A model generated the notes under the pieces. The model searched no databases. It was not told the origin of the DNA and saw only the letters and a list, made by a program, of their open reading frames with translations. 48,544 nt of DNA from positions 1 to 48,544 of the forward strand of contig DKML01000028.1 in assembly GCA_002470515.1 (NCBI GenBank). Reading direction: 5' to 3'. Positions 23,899 through 33,557 of this stretch are shown in pieces; the first letter of the stretch is position 1; every line of letters starts with the position of its first letter. This stretch comes from Proteobacteria bacterium UBA7415 (GTDB lineage Bacteria > Pseudomonadota > Gammaproteobacteria > Arenicellales > Arenicellaceae). The position numbers and the translations under genes are program-made.

Positions 23899-26400
23899 AT
23901 GAGAAAAATAAGCCTTGCCGTGAGCCTAGCCATAGGCGTGCACGGTTTACCTTTAGCAATGTCTGAAGTTCAGGCTGCCGAGTTAGAGGAGATTGTGGTT
24001 ACCGCGCGGAAACGTTCGGAAAGCTTGCAAGAAGTTCCTATTGCTATCAAAGCATTTACGGCACAAACAATTGAACAGGCGGGCATCGAGCGCCCGGCAG
24101 ACTTCATTGCTCTAATGCCCAACGTTAATATTGTAGACACTGCGAACGTCGGTGATACACAAGTAAGCATTCGCGGTATCGTGTCAACGCGTGATGCTGA
24201 ATCTACGTTCGCGTATGTGGTTGATGGCGTATTGAATACCAACCCAAACAGCTTTAACGAAGAGCTAGTAGACATAGAGCAGATTGAAGTACTCAAAGGC
24301 CCTCAGGGCGCTTTGTACGGTCGTAATGCTGTCGCAGGCGCTATCTTAGTGACAACTAAGAAGCCGGGAGACGAACCTGAAGGTAAAGTGACCTTAGGAC
24401 TAGGCACTCAAGGTTCATCGCGCGTCGCAGCAAGCTATTCAACACCATTGAGCGATAGCGTTAAAGCCAGCGTTACTTACTCTCAACGCGAAACCGATGG
24501 ATTCTTTAGCAATGCTTTGACCGGCGCCAGCAGCGTTGACTTCCTAAAGGATCAAACAGGCCGAGTGCGTTTGTTATGGGACATCAGCGATCGAGCATCG
24601 TTAGATCTAAAAGCGGGCATGTCAAAAGTTGAAGGCGGAGCCATTAACTTTAACGCTGCTTTTGCTATACCCGCTTTTGTAAACATCTTCGGGAGTCCGT
24701 CCTTTAACTCAAATGTAAACGACAACGAATTTATTTATTCGTTTAACGTGCCAGGCGAAAATAAACAAGAGACATTCGACTTCTCAGCTAAGTTTGACTA
24801 CGAAGCCGACTACGGCGATTGGACTGCTAACGTTACGTATAACGATCTGGATGAATACTTATTGTCTGACGGAACAAGCGCGACATTTTACGGTTACGAG
24901 TTAACTGCAGGCTGCCAAGCGGATCGTGCAACGCTTAACAGTTTTACACGTACCGACCTGTTTGGTGAGGCTTTCCAACCTTTTGGTGTGTTGCCACCAG
25001 GTGCAGACTTCCAAGGAGTTTATGGTCCTTACACTGCGACTCGTTGCGACGGGTATCAGTATCAAGAACGTAACCAAAAAGACATGAGCGCTGAAGTGCG
25101 TTTCTCAAGCCCTCAAGACGAAGCTTTGCGTTGGTCAGCTGGCGCGTATGCAACATCGATTGAACGCGAAGTAGTCGTTGCCTATGGTGCCGATACGGGC
25201 CAAGGTTTCTTGCGTCAACCATACGTTGGCCCGACCGGACCTAATCCAACTGACCTATTGTTCTGGGACGAATTTAACACCGACGTGTTCGCTGTTTTTG
25301 GTCAACTAGAATATGACATCAGCGACACGCTTGAGTTTGCGCTTGCTCTACGTTATGACCGCGAAGATCGTGAGGTGAATAACAGAGTACCAAACGTGAC
25401 TGCGTCTGGGTTGAACATCAATACGTTGGATGCAAACTTTCAACCTGGCCCAATTAACCCAGGTCTTGCCAACAACCCCGGCGGAATCCCGAGTCGCTCA
25501 GCTGACTTTGATCAGTTGCAGCCAAAAGTTACTTTGAACTGGCAGCCGCAAGAAAACATTAACGTCTATACAAGTTACGGCGTTGGTTTTCGCAGCGGTG
25601 GATTCAATTCATTAGGCAGTAGCGATCTGTTGAGTTTTTGGTTTAACGCTGATCCAGGTAGCGGCCCAGGCCAATCGGTTGACGCTAGGTTACAGATTAG
25701 CGATGAGTACGACAAAGAAGTGTCAACTAGCTTAGAGCTAGGCTTTAAAGGCGAGTTCTTTGATCGTCGTTTACAGCTAAATGCCGCGATCTTTAACACA
25801 ACTGTTGATGACAATCAGTTCTTCGAATTCTTCGCGGGTCCTTTCGGCCTACTAAGAGTGGTAACAACCATTGAAGAAATTGAAATTAGTGGTATCGAAG
25901 CAGACTTTACTTATGTCGCAAATGACTACGTAAGTGTCTTTGGTGGAATTGGTTTCCTTGATTCTGAGATCAAAGAGAATCGTAACAGACCATTGACCGT
26001 CGGCAACGAAGTTCCTCAGGCGCCTGAAAAGAGTTTTAACTTGGGTGCATCGCTGGAAATACCGCACGGAGACAATATGTTCTTCGCACGAGCAGACTGG
26101 CAGTACGTGGGTGAGACTTGGTTTCACACTCTACAAGGTGAGCAAACGCCAACTATTTGGCAGTTCTTCTTTGGACCTGGTTTAGCGCAAGATTTCACTA
26201 ACTCCAAACGTGATGCGTACGACACGCTTAACTTACGTATGGGTTATCAAATGGAAAACTGGACGTTTACTGCTTGGGGTCGCAACATCACAGATGAGCG
26301 CTACCTAGAGGAAATTATTCCTGCGCCAGAGTTTGGCGGTAGCTTTAACCACCAAGGTGTAGGCGATAGTTACGGTATTGAAGTCAGTTACAGTTTCTAA
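23899..26400 (+). CDS. TonB-dependent outer-membrane receptor
   Basis: 833-residue outer-membrane receptor that takes up a ligand by energy from TonB. The signal peptide ends near AQAA (residues 1-27), followed by the TonB box EEIVVTARKR at 30-39. The plug domain (QEVPIAIKAFTAQTIEQ, VSIRGI, YVVDGVLN, IEQIEVLKGPQGALYGRNAVAGAI) and the barrel, ending in GDSYGIEVSYSF, are complete. I chose ATG at 23899 because GAGAGGAT precedes it at a good distance; the GTG at 23881 lies over that site. It resembles the large CirA/FecA-like group found in marine bacteria. A terminator follows. The ligand is unknown. Confidence 0.95.
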   Translation: MRKISLAVSLAIGVHGLPLAMSEVQAAELEEIVVTARKRSESLQEVPIAIKAFTAQTIEQAGIERPADFIALMPNVNIVDTANVGDTQVSIRGIVSTRDAESTFAYVVDGVLNTNPNSFNEELVDIEQIEVLKGPQGALYGRNAVAGAILVTTKKPGDEPEGKVTLGLGTQGSSRVAASYSTPLSDSVKASVTYSQRETDGFFSNALTGASSVDFLKDQTGRVRLLWDISDRASLDLKAGMSKVEGGAINFNAAFAIPAFVNIFGSPSFNSNVNDNEFIYSFNVPGENKQETFDFSAKFDYEADYGDWTANVTYNDLDEYLLSDGTSATFYGYELTAGCQADRATLNSFTRTDLFGEAFQPFGVLPPGADFQGVYGPYTATRCDGYQYQERNQKDMSAEVRFSSPQDEALRWSAGAYATSIEREVVVAYGADTGQGFLRQPYVGPTGPNPTDLLFWDEFNTDVFAVFGQLEYDISDTLEFALALRYDREDREVNNRVPNVTASGLNINTLDANFQPGPINPGLANNPGGIPSRSADFDQLQPKVTLNWQPQENINVYTSYGVGFRSGGFNSLGSSDLLSFWFNADPGSGPGQSVDARLQISDEYDKEVSTSLELGFKGEFFDRRLQLNAAIFNTTVDDNQFFEFFAGPFGLLRVVTTIEEIEISGIEADFTYVANDYVSVFGGIGFLDSEIKENRNRPLTVGNEVPQAPEKSFNLGASLEIPHGDNMFFARADWQYVGETWFHTLQGEQTPTIWQFFFGPGLAQDFTNSKRDAYDTLNLRMGYQMENWTFTAWGRNITDERYLEEIIPAPEFGGSFNHQGVGDSYGIEVSYSF

Positions 26401-26429
26401 ACAAACGAAGACAGTTTTCACTCCTTTTA

Positions 26430-26465
26430 CCATCCGTTCAGAGTATTGAGCGGGTGGTTTTTTTT
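26430..26465 (+). terminator. Terminator after the TonB-dependent receptor gene
   Basis: CCATCCG (26430-26436) pairs with CGGGTGG (26451-26457, one wobble) and is followed by eight T residues. The 192 bp between it and the next gene contain no other structure I can name and presumably the promoter of the ThDP enzyme gene. Confidence 0.88.
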
Positions 26466-26657
26466 GCTTGCGATTTATGAATCATCAAATGGGCAACTAC
26501 GATAGTTTTAAGTGCTCATTGAGGATGTAAAAACGTATACGATTTAAAAAACGCTGTAAGACAATTGACTAGAAATTTCTCACTTTGAACCAAGTTGTGG
26601 TTAAATGAGCCCAGACATCAAAATAAATTTATAAATTAGAACGGAAATAGGAAGAAT

Positions 26658-28297
26658 ATGAAAACATCAGACTTGTTTGTGAAAGCGCTCGAAAACGAAG
26701 GCGTCGAGTATATTTATGGCATACCAGGCGAAGAGAATCTCGATTTTCTAGACTCCTTACAGGGTTCATCTATTCGTCTAATTCTAACGCGCCATGAACA
26801 AGCTGCAGGCTTTATGGCCGCCACCTACGGCGCCTGACAGGTAAGCCAGGCGTTTGCTTATCTACCTTAGGCCCCGGCGCCACAAATTTTGTAACCTCTG
26901 CGGCGTATGCACAGTTAGGTGCGATGCCGATGGTAATGCTCGCGGGTCAAAAACCGATCCGGAAGAGTAAGCAAGGTCGTTTTCAGATTGTTGATGTTGT
27001 TGGTTTGATGAAACCAATCACAAAGTATTCTCAGCAAATAGTTGATGGCAACAACGTTCCTTCGATGGTGCGAGACTCGTTTCGTATTGCTATGGAAGAG
27101 CGTCCAGGCGCTGTCTATCTTGAGTTACCTGAAGATATCGCTGAAGAAGAAACCGATGCAGAAGTGTTTGAAGTTGTTGGTCATCGCCGCCCAAGTCCTG
27201 ATCCTAAATCAATTGCGGCTGCTATTGAAATGATCAAAGAAGCCAAAATGCCATTGCTGCTTATTGGCGCAGGCGCGAACCGTAAGATGACGGGCAAGGC
27301 GCTAACCCGCTTTATTGATAAAACCGGTATTTACTTCTTTAACACCCAGTTGGGTAAAGGCGTGGTTGATGAACGCCATGAACAATTTATTGGAACTGCG
27401 GCATTATCTGCCCATGACTACTTGCACTGTGCGATCGACCGCGCTGATCTGATTATTAATGTTGGTCACGACGTTATTGAAAAACCACCCTTCTTTATGG
27501 AGCAAGGTGGCAAGAAGGTAATACACATCAATTTCTTCCCAGGTCAGATAGACGACGTTTATTTTCCACAGCTAAATGTGGTGGGTGATATCGGTGCATC
27601 TATTTGGGACATTACTGACGGGCTAGAGAAGAACCCTGATCTTGACTTTAGTTTTTTCGGACGGGTTCGTGACGAAGTAGACAGCCGCATCAGCAAGTAT
27701 TTTAAAGACGATCGTTTTCCAATTTTGCCGCAGCGCTTAGTTAAGATGTTGCGCGACAACTTAGACGACGAAGACATTGTTACGTTGGATAATGGTGTTT
27801 ATAAAATTTGGTTTGCGCGTAACTATAAGTGCCATGCGCCTAACACCTTGTTGTTGGATAACGCCTTGGCAACGATGGGCGCTGGTCTGCCCTCGGCAAT
27901 GGCTGCTAAGCAAATCAAACCGAAGAGTAAAGTGGTTTCGGTGAGCGGAGATGGTGGGTTTATGATGAACTCGCAAGAAATTGAAACCGCAGTTCGCCTT
28001 GAGCAAGATCTAGTTGTGATTATTTTGAACGACAGTGCCTACGGCATGATCAAGTGGAAGCAAGAAGGCGTTGGGTTTGATAACTTTGGTTTAGATTTTA
28101 ATAATCCAGATTTTGTTAAGTATGCCGAGAGCTTTGGTGCGATTGGCCATCGCCCAGAATCTGTAGACGAGCTTTCAACGATTCTTGATACAGCACTCAA
28201 CTCGAAAGGCGTACACATTATTGATGTGCCGATTGACTATTCTCTCAATCACTCAATTTTGAACGTGCTGATAAAAGAAAGCGCTTGCCTCATTTAG
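26658..28297 (+). pseudogene. Acetolactate-synthase-type ThDP enzyme, frameshifted
   Basis: Large-subunit-like thiamine diphosphate enzyme of the acetolactate synthase family, broken by one missing base. From ATG 26658 (GGAAG upstream) the frame reads 59 residues, including RHEQAAGFMAATYG with the catalytic glutamate at residue 47, then TGA at 26835. Inserting one C near 26831 (GGCGCC to GGCCGCC) restores CGC CTG ACA and the expected RLTGKPGVCLSTLGPGATNF, continuing to 28297. The restored protein would be about 546 residues. The GDGGFMMNSQEIETAV ThDP motif is intact downstream. A separate start at 26924 gives a 457-residue protein that lacks the catalytic glutamate. Either a true recent pseudogene or a base lost in the assembly. 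It precedes an aldehyde dehydrogenase. Confidence 0.85.
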
Positions 28298-28378
28298 GAA
28301 CAGATTTTTGTTAGAACACGTTTAAGAACAAGAGTCTGAAATGACAATATGCAGTAGGTAAGTGTCGGGAGACCCGTA

Positions 28379-29794
28379 ATGACCAGCATTAAAGTTAACA
28401 ATCCATTTGACCAAAGCTTAATTCAAGAGCTTCCAGAAACCTCAGAACGAGAGGCGATGGAGGCTATGGATAAAGCATTTGAGTTATCCACTAATCGTCA
28501 AAAGTGGTTACCTGCTTACGAGCGAGTCGAGATTCTTGAACGTGTTGTTGACATCATGAGCGCGCAAGTTGAGGAACTTACTCAGCTTGCAGCGTCAGAA
28601 GGTGGTAAGCCTTATATGGATTCTAAGGTTGAGGTCTTGCGCGCTATTAATGGTGTAAAGCTCGCTATTGAGCATATTCCAGCCATTAAGGGCGAGCAGA
28701 TCCCGATGGGTCATACTGCATCGTCGGCCAATCGTTTGGCGTTTACCCAACGTGAACCAATTGGTCCGGTAGTGTCGGTCAGTGCCTTTAATCATCCGTT
28801 AAATCTGATAGTGCATCAAACCATTCCAGCACTTGCCGTTGGTTGCCCGGTAGTGATTAAGCCAGCCGCATTAACGCCTTTATCTTGTTATCGTCTGGTA
28901 GAGATTCTGTACGAAGCCGGCTTGCCCAAAGATTGGTGCAAGGTGGTTTTACCCGCACGTGATGTGAGTCAGAACTTAGTGTGTGACCCTCGCACTAACT
29001 TCTTCTCGTTTATCGGTTCGGCCAAAGTTGGCTGGATGTTGCAGTCTAAGCTTTCACCGGGTACACGTTCCGCTTTAGAACATGGTGGAGCGGCCCCAGT
29101 GATTGTCGACCACTCTATGTTCAGCGAAACCAATACAGCTAAGTTAGACGAAATGGTATCTAGTCTGACCAAAGGCGGGTTTTATCATGCCGGTCAAGTA
29201 TGTGTATCGGTACAGCGAGTTTATGCACCGGCAGGGAATAGTGCTGATTTGGCTGAACGTATTGCCAGCCAAGCTAAAGTCCTTAAGGTGGGCAGTCAAA
29301 TGGATCACGACACTGAAGTAGGACCGCTTATTACGCCAGCCGAAGTAGATAGAGTAGAAAGCTGGGTTAGTTCCGCGGTTGAAAAAGGCGCGAGGCTTCT
29401 GTGTGGAGGCAACAAAATCAGTGATACCTGCTACGAACCAACGGTGCTTCTTGATCCGCCCGAAGATTGCGAGGTATCGAAGATGGAAATCTTTGGTCCT
29501 GTTGTGTGTGTCTATAGTTACACAGATAAAGACGATGCAATTAACCGATCTAACGGTCTACCTTTTGCTTTTCAAGCCGCTGTTTTCACACAAGACCTTG
29601 ATGATGCACTGGATATGTCGCAGCGCTTAAACGCAACGGCTGTCATGGTTAATGACCACACGGCATTCCGTGTAGATTGGATGCCATTTGGTGGTCGCGA
29701 TGCATCGGGTATTGGCATGGGTGGAATCCCATACTCAATGCACGAAATGACGCGAGATAAAATGATTGTGATTAAGAGTTCAGTGTTGTTGTAG
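28379..29794 (+). CDS. Aldehyde dehydrogenase family protein
   Basis: 471-residue NAD(P)-dependent aldehyde dehydrogenase. The catalytic cysteine is C275 (HAGQVCVSVQR) and the general base E234 is in LEHGGAAPVIVDH, where family proteins more often have LELGG. The cofactor fold shows SAFNHPLN and VVIKPAALTPLSCY. Length fits the family. The spacing of 81 bp after the ThDP enzyme suggests the same transcript. The pair suggests oxidation of an aldehyde made or used by the ThDP enzyme; the actual substrate is unknown. Confidence 0.93.
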   Translation: MTSIKVNNPFDQSLIQELPETSEREAMEAMDKAFELSTNRQKWLPAYERVEILERVVDIMSAQVEELTQLAASEGGKPYMDSKVEVLRAINGVKLAIEHIPAIKGEQIPMGHTASSANRLAFTQREPIGPVVSVSAFNHPLNLIVHQTIPALAVGCPVVIKPAALTPLSCYRLVEILYEAGLPKDWCKVVLPARDVSQNLVCDPRTNFFSFIGSAKVGWMLQSKLSPGTRSALEHGGAAPVIVDHSMFSETNTAKLDEMVSSLTKGGFYHAGQVCVSVQRVYAPAGNSADLAERIASQAKVLKVGSQMDHDTEVGPLITPAEVDRVESWVSSAVEKGARLLCGGNKISDTCYEPTVLLDPPEDCEVSKMEIFGPVVCVYSYTDKDDAINRSNGLPFAFQAAVFTQDLDDALDMSQRLNATAVMVNDHTAFRVDWMPFGGRDASGIGMGGIPYSMHEMTRDKMIVIKSSVLL

Positions 29795-29832
29795 CAAGGT
29801 CATTTCATTTTAAAATGATTGAGGGTTACCAA

Positions 29833-30375
29833 CTAGTGGAACTTTCGAGTTAACCAATCTTCAAGAAACCTGCCGATACTTACATAAAGGTTAGAAGGAT
29901 TCTTTCCGGATTCTTTTAAGCTGAGCAAGTCTTCTTTGCTCAGCCATTGACCGGCCTTTACCACAGCAATGGGTTGTGCGAGCGTGGACAAATCCTTCAA
30001 CGGATTGTTTTTGCTGATTAGTAAGTCAGCGACTTTTCCTACCTGAATAGAGCCGTATTGATCTTCAATGTTGAGCGCGGTTGCCGCATTGATGGTTGCG
30101 GCCTGAATAATAGCAAGAGGGGTAACGCCCGCTTTTTCCAAAAGTTCAATTTCTAAATGTGTTGATGGCCCAGCAGGCATGTACATTGTTCCACCGTCAG
30201 AGCCTACAAGCAATGTAATGTCTTGTCGGTCTAGCTCTTTGACGACATTAAATAGAAACCTATTTAATTGGTTAAACTCAGCGTGTTCTGGAGCAGCGTC
30301 TAACCAACGATTTACTGAAGATTCGCCAAGCAGCTTTCGGTAAAGGACGCTTTGTTCTAAATCCAGCGCTAAGAT
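29833..30375 (-). pseudogene. Amidohydrolase, 3' remnant
   Basis: C-terminal part of a metal-dependent amidohydrolase (imidazolonepropionase-like group). The open frame runs from about 30375 to the stop at 29833 and contains VGSDGGTMYMPAGPSTHLEIELL, LAIIQAATINAATALNI and YGSIQVGKVADLLI, the conserved last third of the family (full proteins are 400-1000 residues). No HxH metal site, no start codon with ribosome site and no signal peptide exist, and TAA stops the frame at 30376-30378. The break is directly against the 3' end of the AlgJ-like gene (30409), so the rest was probably lost by deletion or by insertion of the acetylation genes. Confidence 0.85.
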
Positions 30376-30408
30376 TTAATCGACGTCGTTAGCTGATACC
30401 TCAACGGA

Positions 30409-31518
30409 TTAAAGATGAAACAATTCTTTAGGAAGGTTTCGCTGCACTTTGTGTTCAATCACGATGTCGGGCTTAGTGAACTCCACAACTTTTTTGAACT
30501 CATCAAATTTGATGCCTTCCTTAACCATATATAGAGATCCTACACCTTCGGCTAGGTAGGGAGATAAGTAGGACATAAAAGAGTCACCCATTAGCAAAAC
30601 AGTCAGTTCGCCATTGCCGCAAACTGAATTGGATACTCGTATGCCGTCAACGTCGTGTAGTTTAACTAAACTCCTTTCCGTGCACTTAGACGGTGTAATC
30701 GAATAGGGCTCTGTTGACTCAAGATGATTCATTAAGCCCAGTAATTTTGAAACATCACCGTCGGTGGTCTGAGAGTACGAAAACTCATGCGCCTTTGGTG
30801 CAATGGTGTGACCGTAAGTTTGGTTTATAAAATCAAACAGGCCCGCGGCTTCGTGATAGGCGCCGAGCGGATTCCAATGAGTGTCATTTTTAAAGAACAA
30901 CGGTTTCTCTTCGATCCGCTTAGCCTTATTTAGCCATTTAAAAGAGTCAAAAAAGAATGAATGACCCTTTGTACGCAACTGCTCAACAAAATAATGATAA
31001 CTTACCGACAAATCCACCATTGCATACCGTGATGGTAGGTATTCTTTGTAAACCGTCATTTTATTGGGAACGACTGTAAAGACATAATCGAAGCCTTGCT
31101 CTTTAGAGTGCGCGTAACGTTCCTGAATGAGGCCGGCTCTGTCACGAAGCCGCTCTTGATACAGTGCGTGGTTATCGGTTTGGGTGTGCAGTGTAAGAGG
31201 ATCAACAGTTTTATAAAAAACCCAATCGCCGGTGCCAAGCACCACTTTGTCCGTTGGTGATTCGCCCAAACTTCTTAGCGCAGCGTTATTCCATTTAACA
31301 AGCTGCTCTCTAAATCCAAAATGATCATTGAGGTAGTCCCTTGTACCGGCGAAAAAATTCTGGCTTTTAGCAAAACCTTGCCATTGAGGCATTACATTCA
31401 GTTCGCGCTTTTCGGTTTCGGATACGGCTAAGTCTGGTTGCCATAGTCCTGCGAGCATAGGAATAGAAATAAGCCCAACAAACATCAAAATATAAAATAG
31501 TCTCTGCGGTTTATTCAC
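30409..31518 (-). CDS. AlgJ/AlgX-like SGNH O-acetyltransferase
   Basis: 369-residue inner-membrane-anchored, periplasmic protein that probably passes acetyl groups to a polysaccharide together with the MBOAT partner. One N-terminal helix (FYILMFVGLISIPMLAGLW) anchors it. The SGNH catalytic elements are FFKNDTHWNPLGAY with the D-x-x-H pair and LLMGDSFMSYL with the serine. I chose GTG at 31518, two bases after the stop of the MBOAT gene, over an ORF start at 31575 that overlaps it; translation is coupled. It is close to alginate AlgJ/AlgX, but no alginate genes are in the window. Confidence 0.88.
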   Translation of the reverse strand: MNKPQRLFYILMFVGLISIPMLAGLWQPDLAVSETEKRELNVMPQWQGFAKSQNFFAGTRDYLNDHFGFREQLVKWNNAALRSLGESPTDKVVLGTGDWVFYKTVDPLTLHTQTDNHALYQERLRDRAGLIQERYAHSKEQGFDYVFTVVPNKMTVYKEYLPSRYAMVDLSVSYHYFVEQLRTKGHSFFFDSFKWLNKAKRIEEKPLFFKNDTHWNPLGAYHEAAGLFDFINQTYGHTIAPKAHEFSYSQTTDGDVSKLLGLMNHLESTEPYSITPSKCTERSLVKLHDVDGIRVSNSVCGNGELTVLLMGDSFMSYLSPYLAEGVGSLYMVKEGIKFDEFKKVVEFTKPDIVIEHKVQRNLPKELFHL

Positions 31519-31520
31519 AA

Positions 31521-32951
31521 CTAAAACCTGAAATAAATAAAGGGGTTGTGAGTCGACGAGGCCATATTGACGCAAGATAGAAATAAAATCGTGAACAAGC
31601 CAAGTACCTTTATCGTAAAAACCAGATTAGCTCGTTTGGCTGCGTCACCAAGTTGGAGTTGAGTAAAAATCGAATTATTGCGTATTGAGCTTAAGGTGGG
31701 TACAGAGATCAGTAGCCCGATAAGGAGCGCCAATATAACGCGCATATTTAGACTGTCTGTGATTTCAAACGGTACATCGCCAAAGTTAAACGCAAACATA
31801 ACGTGTAAATAATTAAGCGCGTCTGGCAAGGTCTCTGCCCGAAAGAAGACCCATGAGACGAGAACAACGATCCAAACATAAACGTGCTGGATTGCCCTGT
31901 GTGAACTTGCCAGTATATTGGATACACCCATTCGCTCGATCGATAGAAAAAAGCCGTGGAACAAGCCCCATACAATAAAGTTCCAACTTGCACCGTGCCA
32001 TAAGCCGCAAACGAAAAATACTAATACTAGATTAAAATAGACTCGGACGTTTCCAACACGATTGCCCCCTAAAGGAATGTACAGGTAATCGCGAAACCAT
32101 GTCGACAACGATATATGCCATCGACGCCAGAAGTCTTGTATAGATGTCGCGGCGTAGGGATAGCGAAAGTTTTCTAAAAAACGAAAACCAAATATACGCC
32201 CTAGACCAATCGCCATGTCGGAATAACCAGAGAAGTCGAAATATATTTGCAAGGCGTAAAGTAGAACCCCTAACCAAGCTATATGCGTGGGCAGGCTTTC
32301 AAACGGAACCGAAAAAATATTGTCGACGACCAATCCAAGAGGGTTGGCGATTAACATCTTTTTGCCGAGGCCAATAACGAATCGTTCTACGCCGCTCGCA
32401 AACAATGTTGAGGAGAAAGTTCGTACTTTGATGTCTTGCATAACATCCTTGTATCGAACAATTGGGCCAGCAATAAGCTGAGGAAATAATGAGATGTAAA
32501 GGCCGAGGTTGAGTACGTTTTTCTGATACGGGATCTCTTTTCGATATATGTCGATGAGATAGGAAATCGCCTGAAATGTGAAAAAAGAAATACCCAATGG
32601 CAGATGAATGCTCGGTACAGAAAGAGGCGAAAGACCAACAAAAATGAGGGCTGCACTAATGTTATGAAGAATAAATTCGGCGTACTTGAAAAGTACTAGT
32701 AAGGATAAATTTAAACCTACAGCCAGCAGTAAAATAGCCTTACTGAGCTTCTGAGCAATCAGATAACCAAAGACGTAATTCATGCAGATGGATAACACCA
32801 TCAACAATACGAAGTACCCTTCTCCCCACGTATAGAAAAGTAAGCTGGCTGCGAGTAGGACCACATTCTTGAGCTTATTGGGCGTAAAAAAGTAAACGAA
32901 CAATAAGATCGGAAGAAAATAGAATAAAAAGGTTATTCCAGAAAAAACCAC
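31521..32951 (-). CDS. MBOAT family O-acyltransferase (AlgI-like)
   Basis: 476-residue polytopic membrane acyltransferase that brings acetyl groups across the membrane for sugar O-acetylation. Many hydrophobic helices; the family core SGYSDMAIGLGRIFGFRFLENF, RRWHISLSTWFRDYLYIPLGG and GLWHGASWNFIVWGLFHGF with the conserved histidine are complete. Start ATG 32951 gives MVFSGITFLFYFLPILLFVYF, a usual AlgI/DltB-like beginning. It leads a two-gene unit with the AlgJ-like gene. Polymer target unknown: no glycosyltransferases are near, so the pair may act on a polysaccharide encoded elsewhere. Confidence 0.94.
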   Translation of the reverse strand: MVFSGITFLFYFLPILLFVYFFTPNKLKNVVLLAASLLFYTWGEGYFVLLMVLSICMNYVFGYLIAQKLSKAILLLAVGLNLSLLVLFKYAEFILHNISAALIFVGLSPLSVPSIHLPLGISFFTFQAISYLIDIYRKEIPYQKNVLNLGLYISLFPQLIAGPIVRYKDVMQDIKVRTFSSTLFASGVERFVIGLGKKMLIANPLGLVVDNIFSVPFESLPTHIAWLGVLLYALQIYFDFSGYSDMAIGLGRIFGFRFLENFRYPYAATSIQDFWRRWHISLSTWFRDYLYIPLGGNRVGNVRVYFNLVLVFFVCGLWHGASWNFIVWGLFHGFFLSIERMGVSNILASSHRAIQHVYVWIVVLVSWVFFRAETLPDALNYLHVMFAFNFGDVPFEITDSLNMRVILALLIGLLISVPTLSSIRNNSIFTQLQLGDAAKRANLVFTIKVLGLFTILFLSCVNMASSTHNPFIYFRF

Positions 32952-33138
32952 TAAAAAGCACCACGCCGCCGAGAAACGATAATTATACCAGCCTTTGGGC
33001 TAGCTTGAGATGCTTCAATGTGCGCTCAAGATAGCCGCGTTTCATTGATACTTATTGATCAAATCTATTTACAGCGGCCTTTTTGGCTTTAGTGTTCTGT
33101 TTGCGGCTAATTCCTGTAAACCCAAAGCCCCATACTTT

Positions 33139-33530
33139 ATGAAAACAATTTAGTATTAGAATCTCAATGCTTATGCTTATGCTTATGCTTGCTTTGACCA
33201 TGTGCGGCAATCAGAACCCACTGACTGAGACTGTTGAGTCAGAAACAAAACTGTCTGAAAACGGTAAACCTAACCATCAGTTTCAAGCTAAGTACGAAAA
33301 AGAGCTAATGATGAGCTCTATAGGGCTCACTTTCTTAGGCTGTAATGAACGTTCAGACGAAATAGATAACACGACTGAAGCGGCTGAAAACGAGCAACTG
33401 GAATGGAAGCGTCATTTTGTTTCATAAATGAAAGCGAGCTTTCATTTCGCCGCGCTGACTCAAGATCCAAAATTGTCGTATGACCTGTGGACGCACTAGT
33501 ATGAGCAAGCCAAGAATGCCGTGTCGTGAG
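33139..33530 (+). pseudogene. Decayed 5' copy of the DUF885 lipoprotein gene
   Basis: Partial duplicate of the start of the intact gene at 34231. Matches include CGNQNP, ELMMSSIGLTFLG, EAAENEQLEWKR and then FHFAALTQDPKLSYDLW. The original ATG (33139) is followed by TAG within four codons; TAA (33425-33427), TAG (33497-33499) and TGA follow. The signal region has expanded into four ATGCTT units. An ORF of 86 codons (33167-33427) survives. Similarity ends near 33530, so only about the first fifth of the gene is present. Not functional as a peptidase. Confidence 0.85.
33167..33190 (+). repeat. ATGCTT tandem repeat (four units)
   Basis: Four perfect ATGCTT units encode MLMLMLML-like signal residues of the decayed gene copy. 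The intact gene has only one GATGCTTGTG here, so the repeat grew by slippage after duplication. Confidence 0.8.
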
Positions 33531-33557
33531 CGTTTCGCCAGCATTTGGCTTAACAGC

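Noticed and set aside
26924..28297. A complete independent ThDP gene starting at 26924
   Set aside because: It lacks the first third of the ThDP-binding domain, and an in-frame-restorable N-terminus lies directly upstream.
29801..29820. A terminator after the aldehyde dehydrogenase
   Set aside because: TCATTTTAAAATGA is a weak AT palindrome without a T-tract, so it cannot be counted as a terminator.
33167..33427. An independent 86-residue lipoprotein gene
   Set aside because: Its sequence is the broken first part of the DUF885 gene; homology continues past its stop and starts before its ATG.
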